Part shown: positions 1 through 12,197 of the stretch, piece after piece
How positions within the stretch are numbered: position 1 is the first letter of the stretch
Layout of the letters: each line of letters starts with the position of its first letter
Source of the DNA: Bugula neritina
Lineage: Eukaryota > Bryozoa > Gymnolaemata > Cheilostomatida > Bugulidae
DNA length: 64,000 nucleotides
Direction: 5' to 3'
Assembly: GCA_964035545.1 (NCBI GenBank)
Contig: OZ037767.1
Location: forward strand, 6,872,207 to 6,936,206
Made by a program: the position numbers and the translations under genes
Notes under the pieces: generated by a model
Database searches by the model: none
Told to the model about the DNA's origin: nothing
The model's input: only the letters and a program-made list of their open reading frames with translations

Positions 1-3000
1 TAGTGTCTACGCATTTCCCTGCCACTCAATGCGACGTAGCTCCAACCACAGCGGTGACCTGGCAGTCTCGCTCGCCCCCTCCTAGCTCTGTCCCAGCCGA
101 CGTCCATCGTATAATCAACTTCTCACGTGAAGATGACTGGGACATGATGTCAGATGACGGTGAAGATTATGACAACAGTATTGTCTCATTTGACCTCTAC
201 TCCGATGTCGTCATGGCAAGCATGTCTCAAGAGGATGTCGGGACTCAGAGCTCAATGTCGGCTAACTTAACTCTCGATAGAGAGGTAAGACTCTGCTCAA
301 ATTACTCATTTTACTCTATTTAGTACATAGCAAATTATGACTATAGATTAAAGTTTGCTCAAATTCATAAGAATTTCAACTATGCACAACAAAAAGGCAA
401 GGAGGGGGTTCTGCAACATTTAGTCAAAATGCCATTGTCAGTTTTCGGAAAAAATAACAGAAAAACATAGAAAATTAAGCTGAATTAGAAAAGCAAAACT
501 TTGAATATTTAGTTGTATTTGTTGATATTTTATTAGTTTAGACTTTAGAGCATACACATTAGCAGCTAAATCATAAAAACTAGCTAAAACCTAGAGATAT
601 TGAGCGTGTACTAAATTAAGTAAAATGATCTGTGTTAAAATCTACCATTTCTTTTCTTCATCAGTAGTTGTACCTCTTGGCATTGGGTGATGTCAATGAA
701 TGGTGGTTTAATGTTGTAGCCAAAGGTGTTCGTGGTGATAGACACGTGTAGCATGGGGAATTTGAGCTCTCTTATTGGTGTCCAGTACTTACTAATTGCT
801 GACGATGATTCAGGTAGGGAGTGTTTGCCTTTACTAGCATTCTCTACTACCTGAATATTTCCTCTACAGGAAGGATAACTCTAGTAACGAATATTTGAAT
901 TCTCTGTAATTATTTTAAGTCTTTAGTTTTGTTCTATAAGGTTTTTGTATTAGTTTGTATTGAGGTGCAGTATATGGTGATTATGCCCTGTATGAGATTG
1001 AACTACAGCTCTATTCTTAGCTCATTACCAAATAAGAAATGTTGGTAATTGCTGATACTTACAGAGGAGATGGTAGAGTACAGTCTACACAAACTAATCA
1101 TACCATGGCAAGTATTACAGGAGCTGGATATTCTCAAAGATAACAAAAATGGAACCTTCTCTTCTTCGAAACAGAACAAAGCTCAAAAGTATGCATGCTC
1201 TGCTTTCTCTTTGCAAGCTGTTTTAATTCAGTTTTTATTTAGTTGAAATAATTGTGTAATATTCTCTAGGAGCTCGTTATCACCACTTTCTGGCGCGAAA
1301 AAGCCAAAGGGGAAGTATGTTAAGAAATTTATTCCAAAGTGTCTTATTATTTCACACAAATTACATTCTTCCATCAGCTAATCAATGGTTTCAGCTGTTC
1401 AGTTCTCAACTAATACTTATCATCTTTGTGCTGTTTGTCAATGAACACAATAAATGTTCAATTTAATCTTTTAGTACTCAAAAGTCAAAGCATGTAATGG
1501 TATGTAACGAAGAAGCATCAAAGTTAGCCTTACAATTTATTTTATATTAGATCATAATATGTATGTTTTAGAATAGCTAAATTCATTTACAACGAACTAC
1601 AGAACAGATCGTCTAAGGTAAAGCTGCAGTCCCATATTGATGACGCTGCCGAAGTTGAAGGGTTTAGAATTCAGACCGCTGACGATCATATTATCAAATG
1701 TTGCCTCACTTTGCAAAAAAAAGTTGGTTAGTGACCAAATCTTTCAGCATGTCATATCTGCCAATATCTTTTGATTTTAGGTTTATTATTCTAGTTATCT
1801 AAGTTTAAATTTTCAAGAAGTTAAAAACTTGCTATCAAATTTTGCTATCAAAATAATTTTAATTCCATGCTTAGCAAAAGCTTTTTAAACTGCCTCTTTA
1901 TTTAATTAATTTGCTTAGTTTGTGTTTGTAACTTTTCATCATGACAAGCTTTTCTTAGTTATATCTTATGAATAATAAACATATATTTAATTCAATACTG
2001 TTTTGTTTTTTATTGTTTTGTTTAATCAGTATAATGTTAGAATACCGAAACTTTATATTTTATATATTTTACATTTGTCATATGTGCATTTTACACATGT
2101 AATATTTTGTAGGTTCTCATAACAAAGTAGTTCTGGTCACAGAGGATATTAATTTAATCAACAAGTGTACGGCGTGTGAGATTATGGCGAGTGAGTTCCT
2201 CAACTTACGAGTTGGTAGATCTTCACAGGTTGGCAGGAAGAAGTTGATTGAGGAGTCGCCTCGTAATCTAGTCAAAAAGGTGACTATTTATTTACTTTGT
2301 TATTATATTTCATTGTATACAGTTTTTGTTTTCATAATTTATGTGTCTTCTGATTTGGTTGCAAGTAAATTCAGTAAATAGTTGGACTTAAGTAGGAAAT
2401 GTGTTAGTCACATGACTGTACTAGTAAGTCATGTTTGTTTGTTTGTTTGTTTGGTTTATTTCATCAAAGGTATTTAATAACACAAGGACATTAGAAAATG
2501 CCAAGGAGGCGATGATGAGGCCCATTGCGCTATAGCCTAGCTAGTCATGCGCGGGCCAACACGAGCTGACAGCGACTCTATCCAGAAAAATACAAAAAAA
2601 ATACAACTATTCTAACAGATAAAGCCTCAACTTCCTCCCAAATTCATTAGGGTTGCTAATTGACCGTAAAGGGATTGGCAGTTCATTCCATAGTGCCACC
2701 TCCTGATAACAGTTTCTTCTGTGACCTGCTGCTGTTTGAGAGTGAGGAAGGGGGAGATTTATGAATGATTGACGTGTATTGATAGAGTGAGTGGGAAAAA
2801 AATTGTCAGAGTAGAAAAAAGAATGAGCTTTCTTTAACACTTTAAAACGGTAAATCTGGTATATTGAGAGAACTTTATGCTTAGTAAATAGAGGCGCTGA
2901 TGGATGGTCAAACGGTTTTTTGTTCATGATACGCATTACCTTTTTTTGAAAAATAAAAATCTTGTTTAGATGGGTATTAGCTGCATTTCCCCAGGCCTCT

Positions 3001-6000
3001 GCACAATAATTTAACTTGGAATTGATGAAAGAATTATATATCAAAAGTAAAATTTTTTGAGGGAGATATTCAGAACATCGGTATATTAATCCACTAAGTG
3101 GTCGTAATTTTGTAAGTAGGTTTGAGATGTGCAAGCTCCAATTTAAATTTTTATCTATTTGTACACCTAGAAAAGTTATGCTGTTAGAGTAATTTATAGG
3201 TCTTTTATTTAATAATATACAGTTTTCTAGAATTTGAAAAGGATTTTGGTAGTTTTTTAAAACAATATAGTTGCATTTTTCATAGTTTATAGTGAGTTTG
3301 TTTTTATTGCACCAAATTGACAGAGAGTTTAGATCTTGATTTATAGCTTCCAAATGGGAGTTCAAATCTTTTGATTCAAAAAATAAATTAGTGTCGTCGG
3401 CATAGAAAATGGGATTAAAAAGTTTAAATTGTTGAGCAAGATCGTTTATATATATCAAAAATAAGGTAGGGCCCAAGACAGATCCCTGGGGAACCCCACA
3501 GGTCACTGATCGTGAACTTGATAAGGTTGCATTTACTAGTGTGGAATGACTTCGGTTTGATAGGTAGTTAGCAACCCATGACACTGTGGATTCACTAAAA
3601 CCAAGTTTTCTCATTTTTGCAAGTAAAATATTGTGATTTATAGTGTCAAAAGCCTTACTAAAATCTATAAAAATTCCGAGAACGCAATTTCCATTGTTAA
3701 AAGCTTCGAGCGTATTATTTTTAAATTTAACAACAGCATCTGCAGTACTTAAATTTTTTCGAAAGCCATATTGATTCTTAGAAATCAAATTTTTAGATTC
3801 TAAAAAGTTTAAAATTTGATTGTTAACAATTTTTTCAAGTATTTTACTAAAAATGGGGAGGATTGAAATAGGGCGGTAGTTTTCACATCTGTCATGAGAA
3901 CCTTTTTTGTAGAATGGTAATATTTTAGCAGTTTTAATTTGCGCTGGAACAATTTTTTCTTCTATGCTTTTGTTAAATAAATAGGCAAGTGGTGTAGATA
4001 GTGAAATTTTGCAAAATTTGATAAGTTTAGTCGGGATATTGTCTAAACCTATAGCTTTCTTGGAATCTAGTTTTTCAATGATCTCAATTATTTGAGATTC
4101 ATCAGTTTTTTTTAAATGAAATTCTTCTTTAGTAATATTTGTCAGCATTGAGTAGGTATCGGAGTTCGAATTTGTAAAATTTGAAGCTAGTTTTTGGGCT
4201 ATTGTTGAAAAATACAGATTGAAATTGTTAGCTATATCCATATTGCTATCTAGCATGGTTTCAGAGTCCTCAACCGAATACAGTTTTGATGAAAAGCATC
4301 TTTTGTTTAGTTTGGCTTTCCCTGTTTGTTCATTTATAAGTACCCAAAGCTGCGAACTGTTACAATTGCTAATAAAAGCTTTAAAATAATCATATTTAGC
4401 GGTTCTCAGATCAGCATTCAAATTATTTCTAAAAGCATTATATCTTTTTAAAATCTTTTTATTCAGGGGTGCTTTTTTCACTCGTTTGTGAAGTGCATAT
4501 TTCTTTTTGATTTGAGTTAAAAGATGTTCAGTAATCCATGGTTTTTGTGCAAACTTTTTAGAAGGCCTATTGTTTTCAATAGTCTGTGAACAACTTTCAA
4601 TGAGAAATTTTAGTCTAGTAATAAATATATCATAGTTTACTTCACAATTTTGTGAGTCATCAAAGAGCTTCAACCAGCAAAATGAGTTTATCTTGGAAAC
4701 TAGTTTGGAATAATTAATAGTTCTATACATATCATCTGAGACAATATTAGTTCTATTTGAACAATTCAGTTGAAACGTCACAAAAGTGGGTAGGTGGTCA
4801 CTCAAATCTGACTCAATGGTTCCAGATTTACCGTTTATGCAAGAGAAGTTTAGAAGGATATGATCTAAACAGCTAGCTCGTGACGATGAGATTCTAGTTG
4901 GGAGAGTGATAGCATTGTAAAAGGCATAGGTAGAAATAGTGGTGGAATAAGTGTCACTTACATTCATGTCAAGGGTATCTATATTGATGTCACCTACTAC
5001 AATATGGGGAGAAGAATCATGGGAAATATAAGCCTCCAGGTCACTAAGAAACGCATCAGTGGAGGAAGCACCGGGCTGCCTGTATATAATTGTGAGTCTG
5101 AAATGGGAAGACTTTGAGGCCTGACTGTGTAGAACAAGTGAGAGGACGTCTGCTCCAGACAGCGAAACAGCCTTCGTGTCGGCCCCCAGGCCACACCGCA
5201 CATAGGCCCCAACACCACCTCCTCTACCCAGTCTCTGACTACCTACAAAATCATAACCTTCAAGTTTAAAAAATTGAATTTCATCATCATTTAGCCAAGT
5301 TTCAGTTAAACAAATTACATCAAAGGGGTTAGAAAAAGTGTTCAAAAAATATTCAAAATGTGAAAATTTATTTCTAATGCTTTGAATATTAAAGTTAAGA
5401 AGAGAGAAAGTTGAATTATTTACTTCTAGTTTGTTAAAAGAAAAGATGTCGTATGCTGTGCAGTTAATTTCATGCATTTTGCAAAAGATAACTTAGCAGT
5501 TTAAGTTAAATACAAAAGTGAGGTACACTAAACACATTTCAGGTTCTCGAGATCATTTACATCATTTATTTGGATAGCCTCCGAGTCAGGTGTTCTGCGC
5601 AAGTAAATTCGTTGGGCAAATGTCCAAACATACTTATAGTTGTTTGATTTTTTGAAGTTTCTGGTTTTCCAAAAAAGGTCCCTTTGCTTACTACTGAGAA
5701 CCTCGTTAATAAATATTTTGGAATCTGTTTGAAAACCTAATTGTTTTGTTGACATAATACTTTTACGATAAGTGTGGAAGAATGTATCTCTTTTATTGGT
5801 GTGAACAAACTTAACCACGATGCGCTTGGTTTGTCGAATTCTATAGATTTTATCAATGTCTTGTGTAGTTGATATTGAGGTCATTTTTAGATTTTTGATG
5901 ATTCTATCAAAACCAGTCATTAGGTCTTCATCTTTGTTGTATTCAATACCATTTAACTCGACGCACTTTGCTCTCTCATGGTGTTCAGATGTCTCTATTC

Positions 6001-9000
6001 TCTCATCAAGAGACTTGTACTCCTCCAGTTTTTGTTCAACGTGTTTGACAGAATTTTCAATCCTTGAGATATTGTAGTCATTTTTCCTAGTTTCTTGATG
6101 TACGAATTCCAGGGACTTTTCGAATTCTTTTTGAGTATTCTCAATAGCTGTCAGCCTTGATTTGATACTGGAGAATTCACTCAAAACCAGATCTAGTTTG
6201 TTGTCCAGTGTTTTTAGAGTCACCTCATCTTCTGAGGTAGACTTAGTTGATCTAGTAGAACGCATTGTGAAATATTTGTGATAAGTTTATACAAGCTTCA
6301 AAAATGTTGGAAAAAGCTAATGCATTTAAACAGCTATGTAAGAGAGCTCTGTAAACACAACCTCTCTCAGCGAAAGCCAACTGCCAATGTGACTATATGG
6401 TCCTCTAAAAGATCTATCATTTAATATTCAGAAACCTCCACACTCGCCTGTGGCCCCACGGAGTCCACCTCGTGCTGTTATCAAGCCGTTTACCACCCCA
6501 GCCATGTTGTCCGCCAATGCCGGATCCTCCCGTGCACCGTCTACTGTAGAGTTAGCCAACACACCAGACCTTACTAACATTTCAAAGTCTCCTTGTTTAG
6601 CAAAGATGGAGAATAATGAGGTAGTCATATGGTAGCTGCTACTCCTACTCATCAAGTCACACAAAATAATAATATTAACATTAATAAATACTCACTGATT
6701 CAACATACATGAAAAAATAACATTTTCTACTAAGAATAACATTACACTTTGTCAGTTTTTAATAGTTTCAATTTAATGTGATGCTTTTTTAAAAAAACCA
6801 CTTTTTTCAAGACTGCAGTCACTTATTGCAGGTGAAAGAAGTACTGAATAAGTTAGAGGATCTGGTGAAGCCTGTGTTCTGTAAGTGTCTAGCTATGGAA
6901 CTGAGGGAGGTGTTTGGAGAACTGTGGGAGACAATGGTGTACAGGAAGCCACCGTGGGACACATTTCTTCCTGTTCTGGAATCTTTTAACAAGTAAAGTA
7001 TTTCATTAAGCTCTCACACTGCTTAATTAGAGATTATCTTACTGAGGTAGTGCTTGCCGTATAATTAGAGATCGGTCAGCTCATGTTACATAAACTCTTG
7101 CTGATGATGTGCAAAAAATTTATCATTATAACAGTTATTGTTACTTGAAAAATTTAGCATACTTTGTTGAAATGATGGCAGTGCAGCCACAACCAATCAT
7201 ACTCGTATAGCTTGTGCTCTAGGCATAGTTATTGTAAGTGGACTGTAATTATTAGTATTGTGGCTATTTCAGCTCATCCCCTTTCTGCATTAATTAAAAT
7301 GGTTTCTAAACGCAGCAACATTTACTTATGCTTGGCTCGAACTAACCGGCGCATGAAGTAGTGTCGGAGCCGCTTAACTGAACTAAGCCTATTAAATAAA
7401 TATGTTTTGTATCTGTAAGCACTATTTGCAGACATTGGATGGCGGTGTTTGGTATGATACTCAGTAGACATGCAGTGAAGTCTGTACAGACTCTTCAGAA
7501 TATGTTTAAGAAGTGTACCGGGTCTGCTGATGAAGTCACCGATGTTGTTATCGCTGCCATCACATTGATTCGAGCATTCGATGTGGCCAGAAGAAGGTAT
7601 AACCTGACATCTAGTTTATATTATATTGGAATATCTTCTGTGCTTTTGTATGAGCAACAGATTTTATTAAATTCATTTTCTTTGCTATCAACTAACGAGT
7701 TGCATGTTTCTAGATACAATACAGCTACAACTGAAACATACTTTTCAACAATAAAGCAAAGTTGATCAGATAGAAAACCTGTAAATGCTGCCATATTCCG
7801 TAGACAACTCTCATTACTTAATCGCAAATTTTTTTTAGCCTAGGGACTGTAAATTTAAAAATGATGGAAAGAATACATGATTGCACCAAACAATATTTTA
7901 CAAATGTTTTTGTTTTTTTCGCTAAAACAGGACGTCAATATGTATTGTTTTTTAAAGATGAATATTATATTACATATTGACCAAGTCTTAACATGCTGTA
8001 ATAACTTTCAGTGTGATTGGGCAACTATATTTCCAGCCTCTCTCTTTATCGTTTTGGTTGTTGCCCATAAGCTATGCCTACTCTGGCATCACATCACATT
8101 ATATTATAGTAGTGTTACAAGTTTATATTAAATGATGCAATCACTGCTGTATGTCTTGAGGTAGTCACTCTGTATGGTCAAAGAGATGTTCATATTGCAG
8201 TTACTCAGCTGAGGCTAGAACTCTACTCCCTATGTTGAGTGAACTACTTGAGTCAGTGTCTCCTAAGAGCAATGATGAGGATATACAATGTGTAAGTATG
8301 ACACACACTTACATACAGTGTGTATTATATACTGTACATGTAAGTGTAAGTACAACACACACTTACTTGTGTATATTATATACTGTGCATGTTTACTATG
8401 CACTATTATGGTGTGGTATATAGTGGTGCATTTATAATACTCTATATATTATATACTGTGAATGTAAGTAGCTCTGTGTTAGTACGACTTACTTACTCGT
8501 GTATATTATATATTGCACATGTTTACTATACACTTTTGTGGTGTGGTATATAGTGGTGCATGTATAATACTTACGGATACAGGTGCATAGCATGTACCTG
8601 TACATGATTACATACTAGTACTTGTTATATGTACTCATATGAGTGTGATGTACACAGAAGTAATAATAATATACAGTAATGGTAACCTTATATGTCTTGG
8701 TACAAATTATGTTACTTTATATGAATGTTATTACTGCTATTTTGTTAAGTTTTTTCTTCCTATTTTCTTAACTTCTTTCCCATGTCCACATTATACAGTA
8801 TGTTATATGTTTCAATATAAATTCACAGTATTGTAGTATGTCAATATGTAATTATACCCTATAAATAGTCTAGTATTGAGTTACTGTGCCCTATCCTCTG
8901 TGACTTGTAGTTATATCACCTGTAGTTATATCACCTGTAGTTATATCAGGGTGGTGTATATGTTTACCAGCAGGTTGAGGAGTCTCATGGTGCAGATTGT

Positions 9001-9897
9001 CCGTCAGCTAGTTCTGCTGTCTCCGCTGACCTTAATTCTGAAGTAGCCAATGAGCTGACAAAGATATTCACCACACTCGACCATGGATGGTATTGTTCAT
9101 AGATAATAGAGAAACATGTGTGGTCATGTCTACGGCTGGAACTGAACACAGAAATTTAATACATTTTTTGTTGTTGCGGGTCACTGATTGGTTTAGCTGG
9201 CTTTTTAATGATTTAAAATGTTTTACAATCATTTTCAGTATATTCTCGAGTGATAAAATGTAAGTTTGGAATAGTCTCCCATCTAAGCACATCTGTTGTA
9301 TTCGCTTGTAGTAAGAACGTTGGGGAGACGAATGCTAAGCAGGCTGTAGATGTTGTGATGGGGCTGGGCACTGCCTATCAAAGGGCTCTCTCTGATCCAA
9401 TACAAACAGAATCTGTTGAACAGTTTCTCTTACAGCTGAACAGTGTGTCACTACTTCTAAACCTTCAGGTTCCCTTTAGAAAACATTTTGTACACAGGTT
9501 TTCTGCAGAGTTAAAATACCATGCTTTTAATATTGTTCAATAATTCTTATTTACAAACCTTACTCAAATATAAATTAGAGTTGTTGAACATTTGGTTTGA
9601 ATCTAGCTCTGTTTTGCCCAATAATCTTTTCAGCTTCTCAACAGTGTGACTACTGGGTGTATTAATTACTTATTTCATGTATTGTCTATTGGACTCGGCA
9701 CTGATTTTTCATAAATCTCTTTATAAATTGCAGAGTATAATATGAAATAGCTGGTGTCACACTGTATATTTCTATCATAGGAGTCAAAAATCTCAGTAGA
9801 AAATTTGGGTAGCTTTATTTCCTACAACAGACCTCTGATGTTGGAGGGGTTGGCTCATCTGGAACGTTTAGCCCTAGATCTTCATAGTAAACTCTGA
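1..9897 (+). CDS. SWT1: SWT1-like PIN-domain endoribonuclease, 5'-partial, 13 exons
   Basis: Exons by frame and GT/AG sites: 3-284, 720-813, 1065-1188, 1270-1314, 1572-1726, 2113-2279, 6432-6620, 6832-6992, 7432-7596, 8201-8291, 8971-9089, 9312-9468, 9781-9897. All phases join, giving 621 codons plus a TGA stop; the true start lies upstream of the window. A PIN nuclease domain spans about residues 95-260, with acidic candidates D102 (VVIDTC), E145/D147 (QELD), D219/D220 (TADD) and E244/D245 (TEDIN). A Ser/Pro-rich linker follows (exon 7), then a helical C-terminal part containing KPPW and KHWMAVFG. PIN plus this C-terminal layout resembles SWT1, a nuclear RNA quality-control endonuclease (family knowledge). 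Exon 1 is acidic and low complexity. A LINE lies antisense in intron 6. Another PIN protein is possible, but the order of parts favours SWT1. Confidence 0.75.
2607..5477 (-). CDS. LINE ORF2: AP-endonuclease and reverse transcriptase
   Basis: This uninterrupted 956-residue ORF starts at ATG 5477. It encodes the enzymes for target-primed reverse transcription: an N-terminal apurinic-type endonuclease (NFNIQSIRNK near residue 29, LTETWL near 57, GDIN with Asp 163, SDHLP with Asp 227) and a central reverse transcriptase (NYRPISILP, FIDFSKAFDTINH, GVPQGSVLGP, FYADD with Tyr 692). The C-terminal region contains the NYCAEAWG and WNELP motifs common in Jockey/CR1-group LINEs. No RNase H is seen. Length is normal for the group. 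No stop or frameshift breaks it, so it could be functional. Confidence 0.92.
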   Translation of the reverse strand: MHEINCTAYDIFSFNKLEVNNSTFSLLNFNIQSIRNKFSHFEYFLNTFSNPFDVICLTETWLNDDEIQFFKLEGYDFVGSQRLGRGGGVGAYVRCGLGADTKAVSLSGADVLSLVLHSQASKSSHFRLTIIYRQPGASSTDAFLSDLEAYISHDSSPHIVVGDINIDTLDMNVSDTYSTTISTYAFYNAITLPTRISSSRASCLDHILLNFSCINGKSGTIESDLSDHLPTFVTFQLNCSNRTNIVSDDMYRTINYSKLVSKINSFCWLKLFDDSQNCEVNYDIFITRLKFLIESCSQTIENNRPSKKFAQKPWITEHLLTQIKKKYALHKRVKKAPLNKKILKRYNAFRNNLNADLRTAKYDYFKAFISNCNSSQLWVLINEQTGKAKLNKRCFSSKLYSVEDSETMLDSNMDIANNFNLYFSTIAQKLASNFTNSNSDTYSMLTNITKEEFHLKKTDESQIIEIIEKLDSKKAIGLDNIPTKLIKFCKISLSTPLAYLFNKSIEEKIVPAQIKTAKILPFYKKGSHDRCENYRPISILPIFSKILEKIVNNQILNFLESKNLISKNQYGFRKNLSTADAVVKFKNNTLEAFNNGNCVLGIFIDFSKAFDTINHNILLAKMRKLGFSESTVSWVANYLSNRSHSTLVNATLSSSRSVTCGVPQGSVLGPTLFLIYINDLAQQFKLFNPIFYADDTNLFFESKDLNSHLEAINQDLNSLSIWCNKNKLTINYEKCNYIVLKNYQNPFQILENCILLNKRPINYSNSITFLGVQIDKNLNWSLHISNLLTKLRPLSGLIYRCSEYLPQKILLLIYNSFINSKLNYCAEAWGNAANTHLNKIFIFQKKVMRIMNKKPFDHPSAPLFTKHKVLSIYQIYRFKVLKKAHSFFYSDNFFPTHSINTRQSFINLPLPHSQTAAGHRRNCYQEVALWNELPIPLRSISNPNEFGRKLRLYLLE
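5528..6265 (-). CDS. LINE ORF1: coiled-coil nucleic-acid-binding protein
   Basis: This 245-residue ORF ends 50 nt upstream of ORF2. Residues about 15-90 form heptad-rich helix (LDNKLDLVLSEFSSIKSRL and following), a likely trimerisation coiled coil. The second half (VELNGI, RIVVKFVHTNKRDTFF, IFINEVLSSKQRDLFWKTR) has the RRM-like and C-terminal pattern of L1 ORF1p/Transposase_22 proteins, which bind the LINE RNA. The start is the first ATG after a short AT-rich leader. The assignment rests on position and pattern. Confidence 0.8.
   Translation of the reverse strand: MRSTRSTKSTSEDEVTLKTLDNKLDLVLSEFSSIKSRLTAIENTQKEFEKSLEFVHQETRKNDYNISRIENSVKHVEQKLEEYKSLDERIETSEHHERAKCVELNGIEYNKDEDLMTGFDRIIKNLKMTSISTTQDIDKIYRIRQTKRIVVKFVHTNKRDTFFHTYRKSIMSTKQLGFQTDSKIFINEVLSSKQRDLFWKTRNFKKSNNYKYVWTFAQRIYLRRTPDSEAIQINDVNDLENLKCV
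8360..8579. repeat. Diverged tandem duplication in an SWT1-like intron
   Basis: Two segments about 137 bp apart share the run gtgtatattatata...catgtttactat...gtggtgtggtatatagtggtgcat. They start near 8370 and 8502. This is a local duplication inside the intron after the exon ending at 8291. Confidence 0.7.
8906..8950. repeat. 15-bp tandem repeat, three copies
   Basis: The unit tgtagttatatcacc is repeated at 8906-8920, 8921-8935 and 8936-8950 (the last ends agg), just 20 bp before the exon starting at 8971. Confidence 0.9.
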
Positions 9898-10209
9898 TTT
9901 TAGGTAAGGCTGCTTAATAACCGCCCTATGGTACAACTAAATTAGGAGTGATTTTAAGTATATGATATTTGAATCTAACTTATATAACAATTCTATTCAT
10001 TAGTAAAATTGTGTAATCGACACCAGTAACAGAGTTTGCTATATAAATGCAGTAAATAAGTTTTTCAGTTTTATTCATCAATTATACACTGCAATCCTGA
10101 AATCCACTCAATAAAAGAGTTTCTTCATGAATTTGCACTTTAAGGTTATATTTGCATACATAAAACAGTTTTAGATGTTGATGATTAATCCTGTGTTTTC
10201 TGTTACTAG

Positions 10210-10308
10210 GCTGTTTGTTGAAGAGAGAATCGGTGATTTATTTACACACAGTCCAACACCAAGTGCGTGTGCAAAAGCAACTGATGTAGGGCGTGTTAGT
10301 CTGAGTTA
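10210..10308 (+). other. Possible extra 3' exon of the SWT1-like gene with poly(A) signal
   Basis: An acceptor (ttactag) at 10209 opens a short frame reading LFVEERIGDLF and ending at TAA 10306-10308. AATAAA follows at 10362-10367. The exon ending at 9897 is followed by a good donor at 9905 (ttttag|gtaagg), so this could be a 3'-UTR exon. The open frame also joins in phase to the exon ending at 9089, which would give an alternative C-terminus. Confidence 0.35.
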
Positions 10309-10383
10309 AATGTGATAATTATATTTCTGACACAAAATATAAATTGTTTTCATTTCATCTTAATAAATATTTTTGGTCTGAAA

Positions 10384-11611
10384 GTAATTGGTCTAGAAGG
10401 CGTCTACTAGCCAATGAAATTTAGTGGAAAGTTCCTCAACACAAGAAGTATTGTTAGAAAAAAATTATGCATTTCCTCAAGGTGCTACCTACACAATATA
10501 TTTTTTTGTTAATAATATTTTGTTGGTTTTTTTCTGTTGACATTTTATCAAAGCTCAAACAGTGCAATTGTTTGAAAAAAGAGTTTAGTTGCTACAATTT
10601 TATCAGGGTTTTGATCAGTATGCTAGTTGCTGTGTATTTTCAAAATTTATTTTTTAGTAAAATATATGTTTTTCAGTCAGTATCATACGTTCAAGACTTA
10701 ACTATTTTTATTATTATAGTGGTTCTTCTGATGCTAGGTATTTTCTGTATATTAGAAAATACAAGGTTTGCTGAAACTAGTACAGAGTGTTGGTTTAGAC
10801 TAAAATAATAACAAATATATAAAACTGATCCAATGTATAGAATTGGGAAATTATCTGCCCTTTTAAGACTGTTGGTCATTCTCCTCGAGAAGGGAGGAGA
10901 GTATCGCACATAGTATCAGGTGACTTGCTTTGAGTGACAGAAGCTAATCATGGTCTTCTTGAAGCCACCAAGTATGCTCAGCAAGTTCTAAGTCTTGTAT
11001 GATGATTTTAATATATTATTATAAACATGCTAGTTTACAGAGAAATACCTGCTCAATTGTGTAATTATATCTTGCAACTAGTATAAGCCTTGCGATGAAA
11101 AAGGTTTTTTGCACTCGCATTATAAGCAACAATGATTGTTTTTTGCTTAAATATACAATTTATATATTACATTTATAACGAAACACATTTCTCGTATTAC
11201 TAGATAAATTCATCAAATAAGAAATTAGATATTACAATTTTTATTGCAAAACATAAACATATTATTTTTAGTTCATTCTATACCATAAACACAAAGCATA
11301 CTCTCAATAATATATAAATATCAACTAATGCAATACTTTATAAGGAAGACAAAATACACATGCAAAACACATTTGACAAAATTAGGGTGTGATAAAAAAA
11401 ATCAATAAAGGAGTGAAATAACGGCCATATAAACAAAATTTTGACAATAAAGCTTGAAGATTCATTAGCAAGGAGTTGAATTTTTTGAAAAGATTTAAAG
11501 ATTGCATTAATACAGTGGTAAATATTAGTTTGGTACAAATGATGATATAATAATTATAATATTCTTCATTCCCGTTTACCATGTCATCTGAGAGGTAAAA
11601 AAACCTAAATG
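10384..11611. other. AT-rich intergenic stretch, no gene recognised
   Basis: Downstream of the SWT1-like gene I see only short AT-rich open frames with no domain pattern. A slightly less AT-rich patch at 10855-11000 contains a brief open frame (EANHGLLEATKYAQQ) after an AG that could be an old exon; it is not supported further. Confidence 0.5.
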
Positions 11612-11615
11612 ATAT

Positions 11616-12150
11616 TGTGGTAAATATTAAGAGTTATCCCCCTTGACACATTACTTATGGCTATTTTTCTAAATACAGTAATCATAGCTAATCATGTAGC
11701 GTAACTTTTTAATACCTTAAACACTATGGCTAATGTTGAGCTTTTAACATAGTAAATAGTTAATCTCCTTTCCCCAAATTACAAGTTACAATACGCATAC
11801 ACTTGGTTGGGTTCATTTTTGTTGATTCATGTAAACCGACAGTTGGACCGATTTCGGCAGGTGGATGCAGGCAGACCGAATGTCGGTTACCGATATTTCC
11901 AGTGTCGGTATCCCCTGCCGAACATCGGCCTGCTGTCGGTGGAAGGTTCTAGAGGTCCTTTGTTCTACCAGTATAAAAGGACACGCATTTTAGAGCTTCA
12001 GTCACTTGCGGACTGGAGCTCACACTGGATACTTCTCACTGCTACAATAAAGTACTGCAAGCACACGGCAACCTCTCTCTCTTGTCTCTTCTATAACAAG
12101 GAGTTATGTTCTCTGCCTGATTTCATTCTATCACCCACAAGACTACTACA
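11616..12150 (+). repeat. Solo LTR, family A (related to the LTR at 23.7 kb)
   Basis: It starts TGTGGTAAAT, like the LTR at 23690, and ends ...CTACTACA. It is flanked by ATAT on both sides (11612-11615 and 12151-12154), a 4-bp target duplication. Its U3 (about 11825-11945) is packed with CCGA/TCGG inverted motifs. A TATA box (gtataaaagg) lies near 11971 and an AATAAA near 12045. No internal region remains, so it is the product of LTR-LTR recombination. A 131-codon open frame inside it is incidental. Confidence 0.8.
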
Positions 12151-12197
12151 ATATGCCAATACCATCAATCATACCAACAAACAAACTAATAAAATAT

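Larger units (their letters stand above)
2433..6300 (-). mobile_element. CR1/L2-type LINE, apparently full length, antisense in host intron
   Basis: On the - strand the element runs from about 6300 (5' end not resolved) to a 3' tail at 2433-2455 that reads (AAAC)n. It carries a complete ORF1 and ORF2 separated by 50 nt, followed by a roughly 170-nt 3' UTR ending gatgaaataaacc-(AAAC)n. It lies wholly in the intron between SWT1-like exons 2113-2279 and 6432-6620, opposite to the gene. I found no convincing target-site duplication. A separate piece with the same kind of tail occurs at 44518-44551. Confidence 0.85.

Noticed and set aside
2410-6430. LINE target duplication (atgactgta versus gtgactata)
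   Set aside because: Match is imperfect and the LINE 5' end is not fixed, so it could be chance.
6428-6664. 78-codon - strand ORF
   Set aside because: Antisense to SWT1-like exon 6432-6620, whose splice sites and phase fit the + strand gene.
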